A program made the position numbers and the translations under genes. A stretch of 64,000 bases of DNA, taken from contig CAICTM010000074.1 of assembly GCA_903772945.1 (NCBI GenBank), positions 62,001-126,000 on the forward strand, written 5' to 3'. Below the pieces are notes generated by a model that saw only the letters and a program-made list of their open reading frames with translations, had not been told where the DNA came from and made no database searches. Position 1 is the stretch's first letter; each line of letters opens with the position of its first letter. This document shows, piece by piece, positions 22,980-34,135 of the stretch. The stretch comes from Seminavis robusta. Taxonomy: Eukaryota; Bacillariophyta; Bacillariophyceae; Naviculales; Naviculaceae.

Positions 22980-24090
22980 TCGAAAAGCTGCAAGGGTCTC
23001 TTTCTTGCGATCTCTCCTTGGTAGATTGCTCGATGGAGACACCAGGAGGTTTTTTCGGAGTGGCCAAACGACAGCCCCAAAAACATCGACCATGGCGTTC
23101 ATCCTTCCCTTGGCCGCCGCGAGAAACTAAAATCACTGGATACAACCCTCTCCAGCTCGTTGGCCGAAACAACCATCGACCATGACCATGCCGTTCATCC
23201 TCTTTTGAGCCACGGTGAATGGCAGCAAGTGCTCTCTCGAGCGAACGTCGTTCCATCACTTTCGTGAGTGATCGTGCTTCGATTGCTTGTCGGAGTCTCT
23301 TTGCTTTCATGCACCGTGTCAGCTTTTGGCAATGTCGAGGAACGCAAGGTCTCTCTCTTGTGGTCATCTTGGATCACGCGATGGATTCCCTTTGGTGGTC
23401 AATCATATCTAAACTTGACCACTGGGAGTCTCTTTCGCCTGCTCTCTTGCGCGATCCCTTCGATCGCCCGTTTGAGTCCGCGAAGAATGGCGTTTCCGTG
23501 GTCAAATCATATCTATCAACCTTGGCAATGCCTGGTCAACAGCGGAGTGCATCTGTCGACATCGCGAAGCCGTAAGGCCTCTTTCGTTTGATCGCTCCTT
23601 GGATCACTCGTTGGGGGCCCTTGTTCACATTGGCTTGCCCGGAGATGGACATCAAGGTTTTTCTCTTTGGATCAGCTTGGATCAATCGATATTTCGTTGT
23701 GGCCAATCTTCCGCAATGGGATGTTTTGGCCACAGTCATCTTTGCATATCCATATGATCCCTCCTTGGATCACTCGTTGGGACGCTGTGTAGACATGGCA
23801 GTGGCCAACTTACGAACAAACCATGGTGCTCTCCACACATACTCCTGGCCACGATGGCTTCTTCATGGCCTCTTTTCGTTTGATCGCTCCTTGGATCACT
23901 TGTTGGGAGCCATGTGGATATGTCCGTGGCCAACTCTACCAACCATGGCGCAGTACTAGTACATTCAGTTCACTGTGGCCAACTCTACCAACCATGGCGC
24001 TGTACATTCATCGTCTTGGCCACAAGGGGGGCCACTGGGTTCTTTCCCTTGATCACGTCTTGGATCATTCGATGGAGCCCCGCGGCTTGC
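22980..24090. repeat. Degenerate interspersed repeat array (CTTGGATCACTCG-type units)
   Basis: A core like TTTGATCGCTCCTTGGATCA followed by CTCGTTGGG recurs about eight times, in variant form, near 22995, 23348, 23430, 23582, 23662, 23742, 23872 and 24040. A second word, GTGGCCAAC then TACCAACCATGG, alternates with it near 23800, 23930, 23965 and 23980. Spacing is irregular (~80-350 bp), so this is an old or scrambled satellite rather than a neat tandem array. No protein family appears in any frame. Confidence 0.55.
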
Positions 24091-25031
24091 CTCGTGTTCA
24101 TGGCGCTGCTGCAGCCCTCAAGTTTTGGAGGTCGCTCTCTTCGGGTTTTTTCATTATTTTGCTGCCTCGAACGACACATCCGTCGAGCAGCGCGATGACT
24201 GAGGAAACAGAAGAAGGTGTCCGCATGAGGTTGAACTCAGCACTGGTGCATCCTTTTCTTTGTGTCTCTGCCACCCAGCTCAACTAAGCTGTGCGGTCTG
24301 TGTGACTCCGAGGCAACGGCTGGCTCCAGTGCAAGTTGGACGCAAATCATCTCTGTGATAGCTGGTCTGGAGCGAAACATCGCGGCCACGGCGCTCGACG
24401 ACAATGGCAGTCATTGGCCATTATAACTGTGTTTCCTCCTCTGGCAATAAATCGAATCTATCTTGGACTTGGTACCAGCCTGGCTCTCTAGTGTCAGCAT
24501 GTACCGGTACAGTACAGTACAGGTTCGGTTCATTGCTATCCTACACCGACCATGAAGAACATCCGTTTTTAGTGGCAATGGCATCGGCTTCCTCGGTACA
24601 GCCTCCCTTTGACAAAACACAACAGTAGGCTCTACAGGAGGAAAACGACGGTCCTTGCCAAACGAAAGAATGAAATTGCGACCACGGTAGACCGTACCAG
24701 TATCGATTGCTTCACACGCCCTCGTTGTGCAAAATTATGGCCACAGTGATGTCTGCATGGCCTCTCGACTCGACTCAGTCAGCTGATGTATCTCCACCTA
24801 TATAGCGCAAATAGTTTAAGTAGAAAAGATCCGATCACTCCTTGAAGGTCGTGCCATGCTGTGTCGAGCTAGGTAGTGCTCGGTGTAAGAATCGTTGATT
24901 ATGGACATGCAGCAACGATCTTTTAGGATTGATCCAGCGAGACCCACCACGGGCCAAAAACACGACTGAGGCAAAGATTTGCCACCCAACAAATCACACA
25001 AACCGAAGAGAAAACCCAACAAAAGCAAACG
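24091..25031. other. Intergenic ~940 bp upstream of the small unknown gene
   Basis: No coding signal. Short GTACCGGTACAGTAC palindromic runs occur near 24500-24525. Confidence 0.4.
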
Positions 25032-25742
25032 ATGCCACCCACACCACTTCCACATGACGCTTTGCTGGCCATTCAGCAGCTCCTAGCGGACAAACAATTT
25101 GCTAGGGTCGAGACTACAGTGCGAGCTTTGCTGGAAACGTATCCGAATGACTTGAATCTGCTTTCGTACTTGGATCAAGCGCTCTACGGACTCCAGAAAC
25201 CTCCCGAGGAACTGGACGAACTCAAGACGCAGATTGTCAAGGCGTGGACGGATGGCTACCGTTCGCTGTGGGAATCTCAAGGCCGACCCAAGAAGTTGTC
25301 GTCTTGGGCTCGAGCCCAAGGCGAAAGCGAGAAGTACTCGCAGATTATCGTGAACGAGTACTACATCCCAGAAGATAGTGGTGGTATCATTGCCTATTTC
25401 AAGGTCCTGGCGTATCCCAAATCAGACGGCAACAAACAACGACAACCGCTCCCCCGCTTGTTCAAAGTGGAAACGTCGGCTATTGCTCTTGAGCTTGGTG
25501 GCAGCCGTCCTTATGTGCTGCGTGAGTATTTCGTCACGGGCGGTGGGGGCACCACGAGTTACAGCTTTTCCAAAGAAGAGCTGCGTTGTGAAAAGATCAT
25601 GTCGGATGCCGTTGCGTTCTTGGACTCGAATTGGACTCATGTCGCTACCATCATCCCCATGACTGCTCCTATTGGGCCTGCAAATGTAAGCAATGACGGC
25701 TGCTTCTCAAGCTTTATGAAGCACTGTGGATTGAACAAATAA
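25032..25742 (+). CDS. Hypothetical protein, 236 aa, helical N-terminus
   Basis: A single open frame from ATG 25032 (context AACGATGCCACC). Residues 1-60 look like a TPR-type helical hairpin pair: HDALLAIQQLLADKQFARVETTVRALLETYPNDLNLLSYLDQALYGLQKP. The remainder appears alpha/beta: KYSQIIVNEYYIPEDSGGIIAYFKVLAYP, LPRLFKVETSAIALELGGSRPYVLREYF, then a Gly-rich turn and SYSFSKEELRCEKIMSDAVAFL. No signal peptide, TM segment or known catalytic motif. I do not recognise the family. Codon use and continuous hydrophobic patterning support a real gene. Confidence 0.65.
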   Translation: MPPTPLPHDALLAIQQLLADKQFARVETTVRALLETYPNDLNLLSYLDQALYGLQKPPEELDELKTQIVKAWTDGYRSLWESQGRPKKLSSWARAQGESEKYSQIIVNEYYIPEDSGGIIAYFKVLAYPKSDGNKQRQPLPRLFKVETSAIALELGGSRPYVLREYFVTGGGGTTSYSFSKEELRCEKIMSDAVAFLDSNWTHVATIIPMTAPIGPANVSNDGCFSSFMKHCGLNK

Positions 25743-26139
25743 ATACTAAAGATAGATCGTGAAGCTTGAAGCCATGCTTGACCATAGCTATCGATACCAT
25801 AGCCTCCCTAACAGAGGGGTGGAGCCTGACCATAGCAAGAGCAGCTGCAACAGCTATTCATAATTCGTTCGCACCCACGGTGACCGGATGGCCCAAATCC
25901 GTTGGCTAAGAGCGTGGTCTAAGTGACAAGACCGTTATTTGAGAGGCAACAGACAAATTTGGCTATGTCTTTAGCTACCGATAACAATCTCACGGTTTTG
26001 GAAGCAAATGCCAGACTTCCCGAGTTGGGCCTTTTTCCGTCGTCATCTGGCACTCGGTCACACCTCTTACCAGCGCAAGAGACAACAGAAGAGAAACTCC
26101 GCACACAACATCAATCCGATCAAGTCCACTCTGGGCACC
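25743..26139. other. Intergenic ~400 bp
   Basis: No separate gene. It contains the alternative upstream ATG (26008) of the next gene and presumably its promoter. Confidence 0.4.
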
Positions 26140-28330
26140 ATGATGAATGATATCAATATCTACGCTGCTGCTGCGCTGCAGGAGCAGCAGCGGCACTCGG
26201 ATAGTAGCCAGCTTCGATATACGGATCAGGAAATCTTTGATCTGCTTGACTTTTGCAATCGAGCTCGAGGGCCAGAGGATCCCTTGTGGCGACGGGTACT
26301 GCAAGAACTCAAGCTGTTGGAGACCAAGAAGGTCCATCTCTTTGCGACCCACAAGGACGAGCATCATCACCACCGGACACCTCTTCACCAGGCGTGTGCG
26401 CACGATGCTCCGGTCGAATTGGCATCAGCTCTGTTGGACATTGCACCCGATACGGCCAATTGGGAAGACGCCGCGGGAATGCGTCCACTGCATTTGGCCT
26501 GCCAGGCAGGGGTATCGCTCAAATTGGCCGAAACGATTGCCGAAGCGTCCTCCAACCCCAAATACTTCACCGCACAAGACAAGCATGGACGAACGCCGCT
26601 CCATGTCGTCATGGATAATGCCAGCAAAAAGGAATCCGTCGCCATGGTACGGCTCTTGCTCAATGGGAGTCGTGCGCCCAAGAAATACAAAGATCGGCGC
26701 TTGAGATATCCACTCTCTTGTTTGGTGGATGTCGATATCGCATTGAGCAGGGCATCTGTAGAACAGACCAATGTCAAGGAGAGACAACAAAATGTTTTAA
26801 ATTGCTTTGATGCCTACATCGAATATATTAGTCTTCTGGACTATTATTCCCACGACGATCCTGACCGACGGTTCTTTTTAATCATGGGGTATCTCCCCGA
26901 TTGGATTCTACATCACGCGGCTATATCATCGTCGGTACAACTATTGGTCAACAAAAAAGTTTGCAACATTGTCACGGTCGCTAGTACATCCATCCATTTT
27001 GCCTGCTTGGTATCCATTCTCATTGGTCTCCAAGTGATTTGGTCGTCCCGTGATGAACACTCCAAACTGGCGGGAGCCTACACGGCCTACGTTGGTGCCT
27101 CCGTCATTATTTTATCCAAGGTTGCGCGGTTGGCCGTGCGCATTTCCAAGGGCAAAGCAACTACCTACGTCCTCCGTCACCCCTCCGATGTCGCCGACTT
27201 TGTCATGGGCATCCTGGTTTACGTCATTTCACTTCGCCTCGCATTTGATGTGCTACCCGACTCGGAAAGCGTACCCTATCTGTGGAGCGTGGCTTCGGTG
27301 GTTTGCGTGGGATTGGCATGGTGTAGTGTGGTCAATTTCTTTCGATTTGTCTCGGTCGAGTAAGTCCGGACTGCACAATCTATCACAGAATCGTGTGCAT
27401 TCATTGGATACAGTCAGTCTCACCATGGTTTCCTCTTGTATTTGTAGCTTTGCCGAGTTGATGGATGGTATCCTGTCAACACTGCGGAAAACCGTCATTT
27501 TCATGATTGCATTTACGATTGTACTCTTGGGCTCGGCACAGGGGATGATGATTGCCACGGTAGATTCGGAAGAATGCATCGACGGAGAGAATGACTTTTG
27601 TACCCTCTCGGGGGCCATGATGAAAACGTACACCATGAGTGTCGGTGAAGTCAATGTCGACGATATCTCCCAACTGTGGCTGGCTAGAACATTGTTTGTG
27701 ATCTTTATCTACGGTGTTGTGGTCCTCATCGCTAACGTTTTGGCATTTATCATTGGGAACGATATCTGGCGAAAGCAGTTCAGTGAGCGGGACTTTTGGT
27801 ACAACCGGATCCAAGTCCTTGCGGACTGGGCCAGCATTGACCGATTCGATATGCAATTGGAGTCGCGTATGAGCAGCGGCTTGAAGTCTAGGTGGAGAAA
27901 GTTTGCCTCCATTTTCGAGGACAAAAACTTGAACATGTGGAACTGGGACTTTTGGAAAATTCTGTCGTTGCGAGTATTGGCTTTGGTTGCCATGTGCTTT
28001 TGGGTCATCGCAGGCTTTCTCAGTTTTGGAGTGCTGTGGCCGCCGCAAGTACGAGAATATGTCTTTTGGGTGAACGTCAAACTACCCGATACCAAGACCC
28101 AACCCAAGGAAACTCCAAAACCAAAGAGGGGCGCCACAACTAAGAAGATTACGCCCAAGAGTACTCAGTTTGTGGAAGCCATGTCAGGGAAAAAGTTTGA
28201 AGGCTACGAAACAATGAAAAAAGACATTAAGAAGCTGGAAGACAAGCTCGATCATCTCCTAGCATTTTTGGAGAAGAACAAGTCATCGCTGGTGTCGACA
28301 GATTCGTCGCTTGGTAGCAACAGCTTCTAG
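26140..28330 (+). CDS. Ankyrin repeat plus six-TM ion-channel-like protein (two exons)
   Basis: Exon 1 is 26140-27359, the intron 27360-27447 (GTAAGT...TTTGTAG, 88 nt, phase 2), and exon 2 27448-28330, giving 700 residues. I prefer ATG 26140 (CACCATGATG) to an in-frame ATG at 26008. Ankyrin units sit at ~75-165: HHRTPLHQACAHDAPVELASALL, GMRPLHLACQAGVSLKLAETI, and HGRTPLHVVMDN. From ~residue 265 there are about six TM helices, including HFACLVSILIGLQVIW, DVADFVMGILVYVISLRLAF, TVIFMIAFTIVLLGSAQGMM, a possible re-entrant stretch, and TLFVIFIYGVVVLIANVLAF; a further hydrophobic segment lies after it. The C-terminus is basic with a short coiled coil (KKDIKKLEDKLDHLLAFL). The layout is TRP-like; ion selectivity and gating are unknown. 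Confidence 0.75.
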
Positions 28331-28744
28331 CTGCTGCATACCGGGAACATATTATGTGCTGGCATAGGGAAGGTGCAACACGGTTCGGGCGGAGAACCAT
28401 GTTGCAAATTACACGGGAAAACGGAGGAGAGGACGGTTGCTCTGATTGCAAGCACCCACAACGCTGCCTGATTCGATTCCGTTACATACGGTGCATTCTT
28501 GTATCACTAATGAAACATAGTCTAATTGTATGAGCTACTTATTGATGGAAAACTACTGGCTTTGGGACCTCCCGCAACAAAGAAGCACATATAATAATAT
28601 CAGTGTTACGTCTTGAAGACTCCAAAGTCAAACCGCAGGTACTAGTAGTTTGCACCTTCTCGTTGGCAGATCCTGGCAGTACTGTACCGGTCCTTCGCTC
28701 TTCGTGAGACGGCTGCTCCAGTGGAAGTGGAAGACTTTGGCTAG
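28331..28744. other. Intergenic 414 bp between convergent genes
   Basis: 3' ends of two convergent genes. Nothing further seen. Confidence 0.5.
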
Positions 28745-30349
28745 CTAGTTCGCTTTCAGGTTGATCGGCATAGGAATGTTGAATCCTTCTTCTTCCTCAT
28801 CCATATCTTGCGAGTCGTCCACCTCTTGCGATTGGGTTTTGGACTTGGTGGACACGGGATCTCGTACCGACGCCCGGAGCATATCCTCGACTCCTTGGGG
28901 GTTATTCAAGAGTCCTTCCTTGGCCATTTTGCGCTCCAGTTCTCGTAGTGCTTGCCGTCTCTTGCTCAGGTACGAGAGGCCCACAAGACTCATAGTCGTG
29001 AAGATAAACATGAGAATGCCCACAATCCGCAGCGGATGCCAAAATGGCGGATCAATCGGTTCCGTAATGCCGTATTCGTCCGAATACCGATCGTCATCGT
29101 ATCCATCATCCTCCCCGTCAGCAATTTCCACCACCTGAACCGAAGAGGAAGACGAATCGGTGGCAGTGGTGGTGACCGTCGGCGGAATCACATCGGCAGG
29201 ATCATTGCTAAATGTCACCGCGGGTCCGGCTTGTGCATTGCCCGATACTGTCGCGCTGCCATCCGAAGGATCGGTTGCCTGTGCCAGTCCCAACCACTCG
29301 AGCTTGGGTTCAAATGTCTGTACTTCTTCTCCATACACACTCGCCAAGACAACGCCCAAATCTTCTTGTCCCAGCGTGCCCATGTTGGCGACAATGAGTT
29401 GATCGTACGATTGTTCTCGAATACTAACTTGCAGTGCCAATTCCAAAATCCCCTGCATGGCCTGAACACCAGCCCTGTAAATTTGTTCTTGCGTCAAGGA
29501 GCCTACATCCTCGCCCGCGTTTTCAAGCCCTTGCAATATGTAGGAAGTGCCGAGACGCATGACATCCCAAGTGATGCGCCAAGTGGTCCATTGCAAATCT
29601 TCCTGCGATTGGTCAATGACAACCGTGTTGGGCGGTTGAAAGAGAATGGATCCTTCCGTGACTTGTCGGAATTGATTGTTGCTATTGTGCAGCTCGGTAT
29701 CGACGACACAGAGTTCTCGATCTTCTTCATCGGGATTGCTCTCTTTATCAAAGAGTGTCATGAATTCCAGATGTGCTTGATTGGCTTCCTCGGCGGTATC
29801 TTCTTGACAAATAAGGCTGTGGAGTGATTTCAATACCGCCTGTTCTACGGCACCGCCCGAGACTTGGGAAGCGGATGAACGATCTTGAAACCACAGGGAG
29901 AGACGGAGTGTGATTTCGGTGCCCCCAAAGTACTGAATCTCCTTGAGATCGTCCATGGACAAGGAGATGCTACTCGACTCGACTTCCCGCGGCGACACCG
30001 TAGGGAGATCTACAGGAGCATCCGTGGGAGGTAGTGTCGGATGTGGAGTGACAGGAGATAATGTGGGGTACTCTGTAGGTTGTTGCGTAGGGTGTTCTGT
30101 GGGCTTTAGAGTGGGAGCTCTTGTATTGACAGTAGCTACATTGCTGTTCTTGTCGTTGTCCTTGTCGTTATTATTCTTGTCGTTGTTTTTGTTGTTGTTT
30201 TGCAAGTTTCGTTCTTCTTGCAGTTGTTGTTGACGACGAGCTTCTCTCTGCGAACTGGATATCACCGTCTTGAGCTTGGCACTCTCCACTGACGATATTA
30301 GTATTGAGAAGCTCAGCAGTGAAAGAAGCAGTTGGCTGCGAGAGATCAT
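28745..30349 (-). CDS. PT-rich type I membrane protein, diatom family (paralogue 1)
   Basis: A signal peptide (SQLLLSLLSFSILISSVESA) is followed by a Gln/Asn-rich stretch with NNDKNNNDKDNDKN repeats, then a threonine/proline spacer of PT(x)xPT units (residues ~78-120), likely O-glycosylated. A folded ectodomain follows (~130-370), including GGTEITLRLSLWFQDRSS, ICQEDTAEE, LQWTTWRITWDVMRLG and VQAMQGILELALQVSIRE, then an acidic spacer. One TM helix follows (RIVGILMFIFTTMSLVGLSYL), with a basic cytosolic tail, GVEDMLRASVRDP, and a terminal NIPMPINL motif. Its order of parts matches the protein at 40231-42822. Extracellular matrix or adhesion roles are inferred only. Confidence 0.8.
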   Translation of the reverse strand: MISRSQLLLSLLSFSILISSVESAKLKTVISSSQREARRQQQLQEERNLQNNNKNNDKNNNDKDNDKNSNVATVNTRAPTLKPTEHPTQQPTEYPTLSPVTPHPTLPPTDAPVDLPTVSPREVESSSISLSMDDLKEIQYFGGTEITLRLSLWFQDRSSASQVSGGAVEQAVLKSLHSLICQEDTAEEANQAHLEFMTLFDKESNPDEEDRELCVVDTELHNSNNQFRQVTEGSILFQPPNTVVIDQSQEDLQWTTWRITWDVMRLGTSYILQGLENAGEDVGSLTQEQIYRAGVQAMQGILELALQVSIREQSYDQLIVANMGTLGQEDLGVVLASVYGEEVQTFEPKLEWLGLAQATDPSDGSATVSGNAQAGPAVTFSNDPADVIPPTVTTTATDSSSSSVQVVEIADGEDDGYDDDRYSDEYGITEPIDPPFWHPLRIVGILMFIFTTMSLVGLSYLSKRRQALRELERKMAKEGLLNNPQGVEDMLRASVRDPVSTKSKTQSQEVDDSQDMDEEEEGFNIPMPINLKAN

Positions 30350-32352
30350 CTTGATGGGTATAATGATAATGAAGGTAGAATGGTATTAGGCAGGTGAGGT
30401 ATCAAAGGAAAGATACTAGTAGTAGAGCTCCGTTGTGGATCGAATCAACTCGCAGCTGGACAAAGACGGCAGGTTGAAGGATTGAACAGCTTGATGTGGC
30501 TGTTGCTCTCTTGCTTGTAACAGTGGCGGTGAACACACGGGAGGCTTCTCGTGCTACACGATTTTGTGCGAAGTTAGCATGTGGATGCAGTCAAGGAGGC
30601 ACGGGGCTCTCACAAATTGTTGGAGGTTCTCATCCGATGGCACGCTCTCTCTTGTACTTAACCAAATTTCAAAAGCACCGCCAAATTTATGTAGAACATC
30701 GTAGAAACCCTTCAAATATTTCAAGGACAGCTGCACGTTATTCAAGGATTTAGTGCTTATCTGAAGCAAGAACGACTATGCCGCGATTAAAAAATATCTT
30801 TCGCATCATTACATCCATGTATTGGCTACTGGCACTCTCATCAGACCACATGCCACCATGGGGGGGACGGTGTCTGCGGTCTACGGTGCTGCTGATACCT
30901 TGACACAGCTTGATTAGTATCGTTGGCCTTTGAGCACAGTTTCACCAACCATGACACTCTCCATCTCCTCATCGTCTTCCGTGGAAGATCTCAAGCAGGA
31001 AATGCTTCGCAGAATGCAGAATCCCGACGCAAAAGCTTTGCCCCGAAGAAGTTAGACTACACTCTATCATGTGGTGAAGATCTTCATTCTTCCGGCAACC
31101 GCCCAACGTAAATGTAACCATGTCGAACTGAAAACTACGGAAGAATATCAGATTCGATTCGATTCCCGCCCAATTCTGATCTAAATATTGGGGAGAGTTT
31201 TTACTCCACCTTGTGGAAACCCTCCATAAAGCTGTCACTGTTGAGCTCGAGAAAGGCCGACGAGTCCTTGTTGGCGACAAGAACTTGATCCTCAACAGTA
31301 TCATTGGTGGCAATGACAATCTGCTTAAGAGTGCTCCCAAGTAACTCGAAGAATACGATGATTTGAACGCCACACTTCAATGCAAGTTGAGTGAAGCAGT
31401 CTGCCGAGTCGCTGTTGAGAAGGGCACCAGGCTAGATGACTGACTAAAGATTTGTCTTGTCCATGGCTCCTTAATCTACCAATTTCGATTTCATTCGAAG
31501 GTTGCAATGAGTTCCTATGCGAAGCTTAGCATTCATGAATTCAGTGCCCGCCTCACTGACCCAGTTGGACCTGAACATTGGCGGGATCGGTTTCCGTGTC
31601 TCGGATGTGGTTGCGACGGGGCATGGTAAACTGCAGAAACCTCCCTCGTTTGAAACGAAGCTTCTCAAGCTGCAATGGTGTGTTCACGGCCAATAGATTT
31701 GGTGGATGTCCTTGGGTGGACCATTCGGGTGCTTCCAGACTGCCCGCCGAGGATTCTGATTCCGCTGGATCTTCCAAAACGAAAATCGAGATGCCCACAT
31801 CTTCTGGACAAGTATATGCTCCGTTTATGTTGAGGGATCCCAACGATGCCTTGACCTACTGGTATGTTGTGGCGTATGTCTCCCTGCTTACTGTGCTTGC
31901 AACCGAAATAGATGGTATGGGACTCGACTGAGACTCGTCACTCGACTTGACGCTGACTGGACTGCCACTCAAATATCTTTACTTCCACTAGGGCTGGGGT
32001 TGACACCCACTAAAATGACAAGCGCGAGAATGAAGTGTTTCTTCCGACAATGACGTCATTTACATTATTTAATACTGTTGCCGTTACAGTGGAATGTTTT
32101 GTCTGACTCAGTCAACAAAAGTGCTCAATTCCAATTCGAAGAACGCATCAAGGCATCATTTGACCGCATCGCACTCCGTCGCTCTTTCTGTTGGTTTCGA
32201 TAGAATTTCCAAAGTGCGTCTTTGTGCGCAGATTGCCATCTCAAGCCAACCTATTGCCCCCATCAACAATCGCCATCAGTCATTGCTTCCGTTTGATTTG
32301 CGCCACTGCTCAAAATCTTGGATCCCATTTGTTTCGAAGAAACACTGCCGCC
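30350..32352. other. Intergenic 2.0 kb with possible decayed coding fragments
   Basis: Most of this stretch shows no gene. One candidate decayed fragment is listed separately at 31187-31443. An isolated 33-codon start-like ORF at 30951 (MTLSISSSSSVEDLKQEMLR) may belong to the same lost gene. The region upstream of 32353 is the promoter side of the secreted repeat protein. Confidence 0.4.
31187..31443 (+). pseudogene. Possible decayed gene fragment
   Basis: One frame reads LLHLVETLHKAVTVELEKG, then RRVLVGDKNLILNSIIGG. It passes a single stop codon near 31343 and continues EEYDDLNATLQCKLSEAV with coding-like composition up to a second stop. No family is recognised. It could be chance, or a short exon of a gene whose other exons I cannot see. 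Confidence 0.3.
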
Positions 32353-33120
32353 ATGAGATTCGTCTTTTTCGCCGCCGCTTTCCCGGTTGCCGCCGCCGCC
32401 CTTGCGTCGTCTGACTACCTGTCCCAGCTCAACACGGGAACCTATGAAGGTATCAATGGACGGACTCACACTCCTGGATTTTTCCCGGACCCAGCCGAAA
32501 CTCCGTCGAGTGTTTACTCGGGCACTCCTCCGTCCGCCAGAGAGATTCCTGATGGTCACGTCTCCATGTTGAATCGGGGCACCTACGAGGGTATCAATGG
32601 AAGAGGCGCTAGAGGAGCTGCTTTTTTCGCTGATCCAGCGGAAACCCCCAAGAGCCAATATGTTCGTGCTCCTCCATCTGCGAGGGAGATCCCAGAAGGG
32701 ACTGTTTCCATGCTCAACAAGGGTACCTATGAACGCATTAATGGTAGAGCCAGCGCCCCGGGGTTCTTTGCCGATCCAGCGGAAACCCCCAAGAGCCAAT
32801 ACGTTCGTGCTCCGCCATCTGCGAGGGAGATCCCGGAAGGGTATGTGTCCATGCTCAACAAGGGTACCTATGAAGGCATTAATGGTAGGGGCGCCGGAGC
32901 AGCGTTCTTTGCCGATCCTGCCGAAACTCCCAAAAGTGTATTTGCTCCCAAGGCCCCCGTTGCCAGAGAAGTCCCAGAAGGTCAAGTTTCTCAGCTCAAC
33001 AGGGGCACCTACGAGGGTATTAACAGCCACCAAACAGCTAAGCTGACCAGTTTGTACGGATGTCCCACCCGGGGCAACACGTACGCCGTGGCACGGGGTG
33101 CGATCCCCCCTCCTGTGTAG
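32353..33120 (+). CDS. Secreted protein built of ~40-residue repeats (GTYEGINGR / FFADPAETPK)
   Basis: The ATG at 32353 has an ideal context (GCCGCCATGAG) and opens a signal peptide (RFVFFAAAFPVAAAALASS). The mature 235 residues are nearly all repeat: a block like LNRGTYEGINGR, then FFADPAETPKSQYVRAPPSA and REIPEG, occurs about four times and is closed by a fifth LNRGTYEGIN plus a short Cys/Gly tail ending AIPPPV. Unit length is ~40-42 residues. Adjacent units 2 and 3 are nearly identical in DNA, suggesting recent duplication. An upstream in-frame ATG at 32191 is judged UTR. There is no TM segment. A cell-wall or extracellular matrix location is inferred from the signal peptide and repeats; I know no named family. 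Confidence 0.8.
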   Translation: MRFVFFAAAFPVAAAALASSDYLSQLNTGTYEGINGRTHTPGFFPDPAETPSSVYSGTPPSAREIPDGHVSMLNRGTYEGINGRGARGAAFFADPAETPKSQYVRAPPSAREIPEGTVSMLNKGTYERINGRASAPGFFADPAETPKSQYVRAPPSAREIPEGYVSMLNKGTYEGINGRGAGAAFFADPAETPKSVFAPKAPVAREVPEGQVSQLNRGTYEGINSHQTAKLTSLYGCPTRGNTYAVARGAIPPPV

Positions 33121-34135
33121 GCGAAACTCCATCGAGCCAGTAAAACAATCTGTTGGCGGCCAGCGTTTCGTTCAACGGCGCTTGTATTTCATTTTCCATG
33201 ATAAATCACAACGCACACAGGCCTCCACTAATTGATTTTCTGCAGGTGACAAACGAGGGCGAAAAGCAGACTATTAATAGGTAGAATCTAATGTATACTT
33301 TAAGAAAATATCGAAAACCAAAGGGGCATGTACGGGATAGTCGGTGACCTCAAGAAGAGTCACGGCCTCGAATGGATCAGAACATATGCGTCCTACCGTT
33401 GATTTACCAACGTGAGAGAAATGTGAATGGGCGACCTATCTCAACTGAGTTCCAAAATGAACCCTGCAACTGTAGACCAGGCCCAAAAAAGGAAACAACG
33501 ACGAATGCCTATACGGTAACTGCTGCGTCAAGTGCGTCAACACTAGAATGAATACATTGGGGCAACCCAACAAACCTCAAAAGCTGACTAGCTAGGCGGC
33601 CACTTTGTCGAAGTCAAAAGACTTCGAACCAAAGGTAGGAAATCAGCCAGACTCCTACACCGAACACCTCAACCGAGTCTTCAGAAACTTTGAAGCCAAA
33701 GACATCACTCGCAACCTTCAACAGAACAGCATCAAAGTGAGCATTCTACGGAAGGCAACCCAATCAGCGCCCTCTAGACCTTCAAGACGCGGCAGCCACT
33801 GTAGCATATGCAAATATCTAGGGAGCGACTTGAAATCCTGAAACGATCTTGGGGGATGAAAAAGTCAAACAACCGAAAAGTGACCACAGTAAAGCCTGTG
33901 TTTTAGCCATTGGGCAGTCGTATCTTGTACTCAGCCCAGTCACTTTTTGCTACACTGGTATAAAATGTAGGCATGGTTCGAGAAACTGTTCGAGATTGGG
34001 AAGTTGAACTGCTACTTGTGATTAGTTGATACTCATAGCTAAGTTAGATGCTGTGTTAGTTTTGAAAGTCAATGATGCAACGGAGAAGATTGAATAGAAA
34101 ATAAGTGCAAATAGAGAATATAGATGTATCTCTCT
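33121..34135. other. Intergenic ~1 kb between convergent genes
   Basis: No gene supported; a 78-codon ORF near 33605 is not credible. A CTAGCTAG-type palindrome lies near 33589. Confidence 0.5.

Noticed and set aside
31553-31931. Overlapping ORFs on both strands near 31.6 kb
   Set aside because: Neither shows a family, signal peptide or coding-like pattern; they overlap each other antisense.
33605-33841. 78-codon ORF as a small gene
   Set aside because: No start context, no recognisable fold, and flanked by non-coding sequence.
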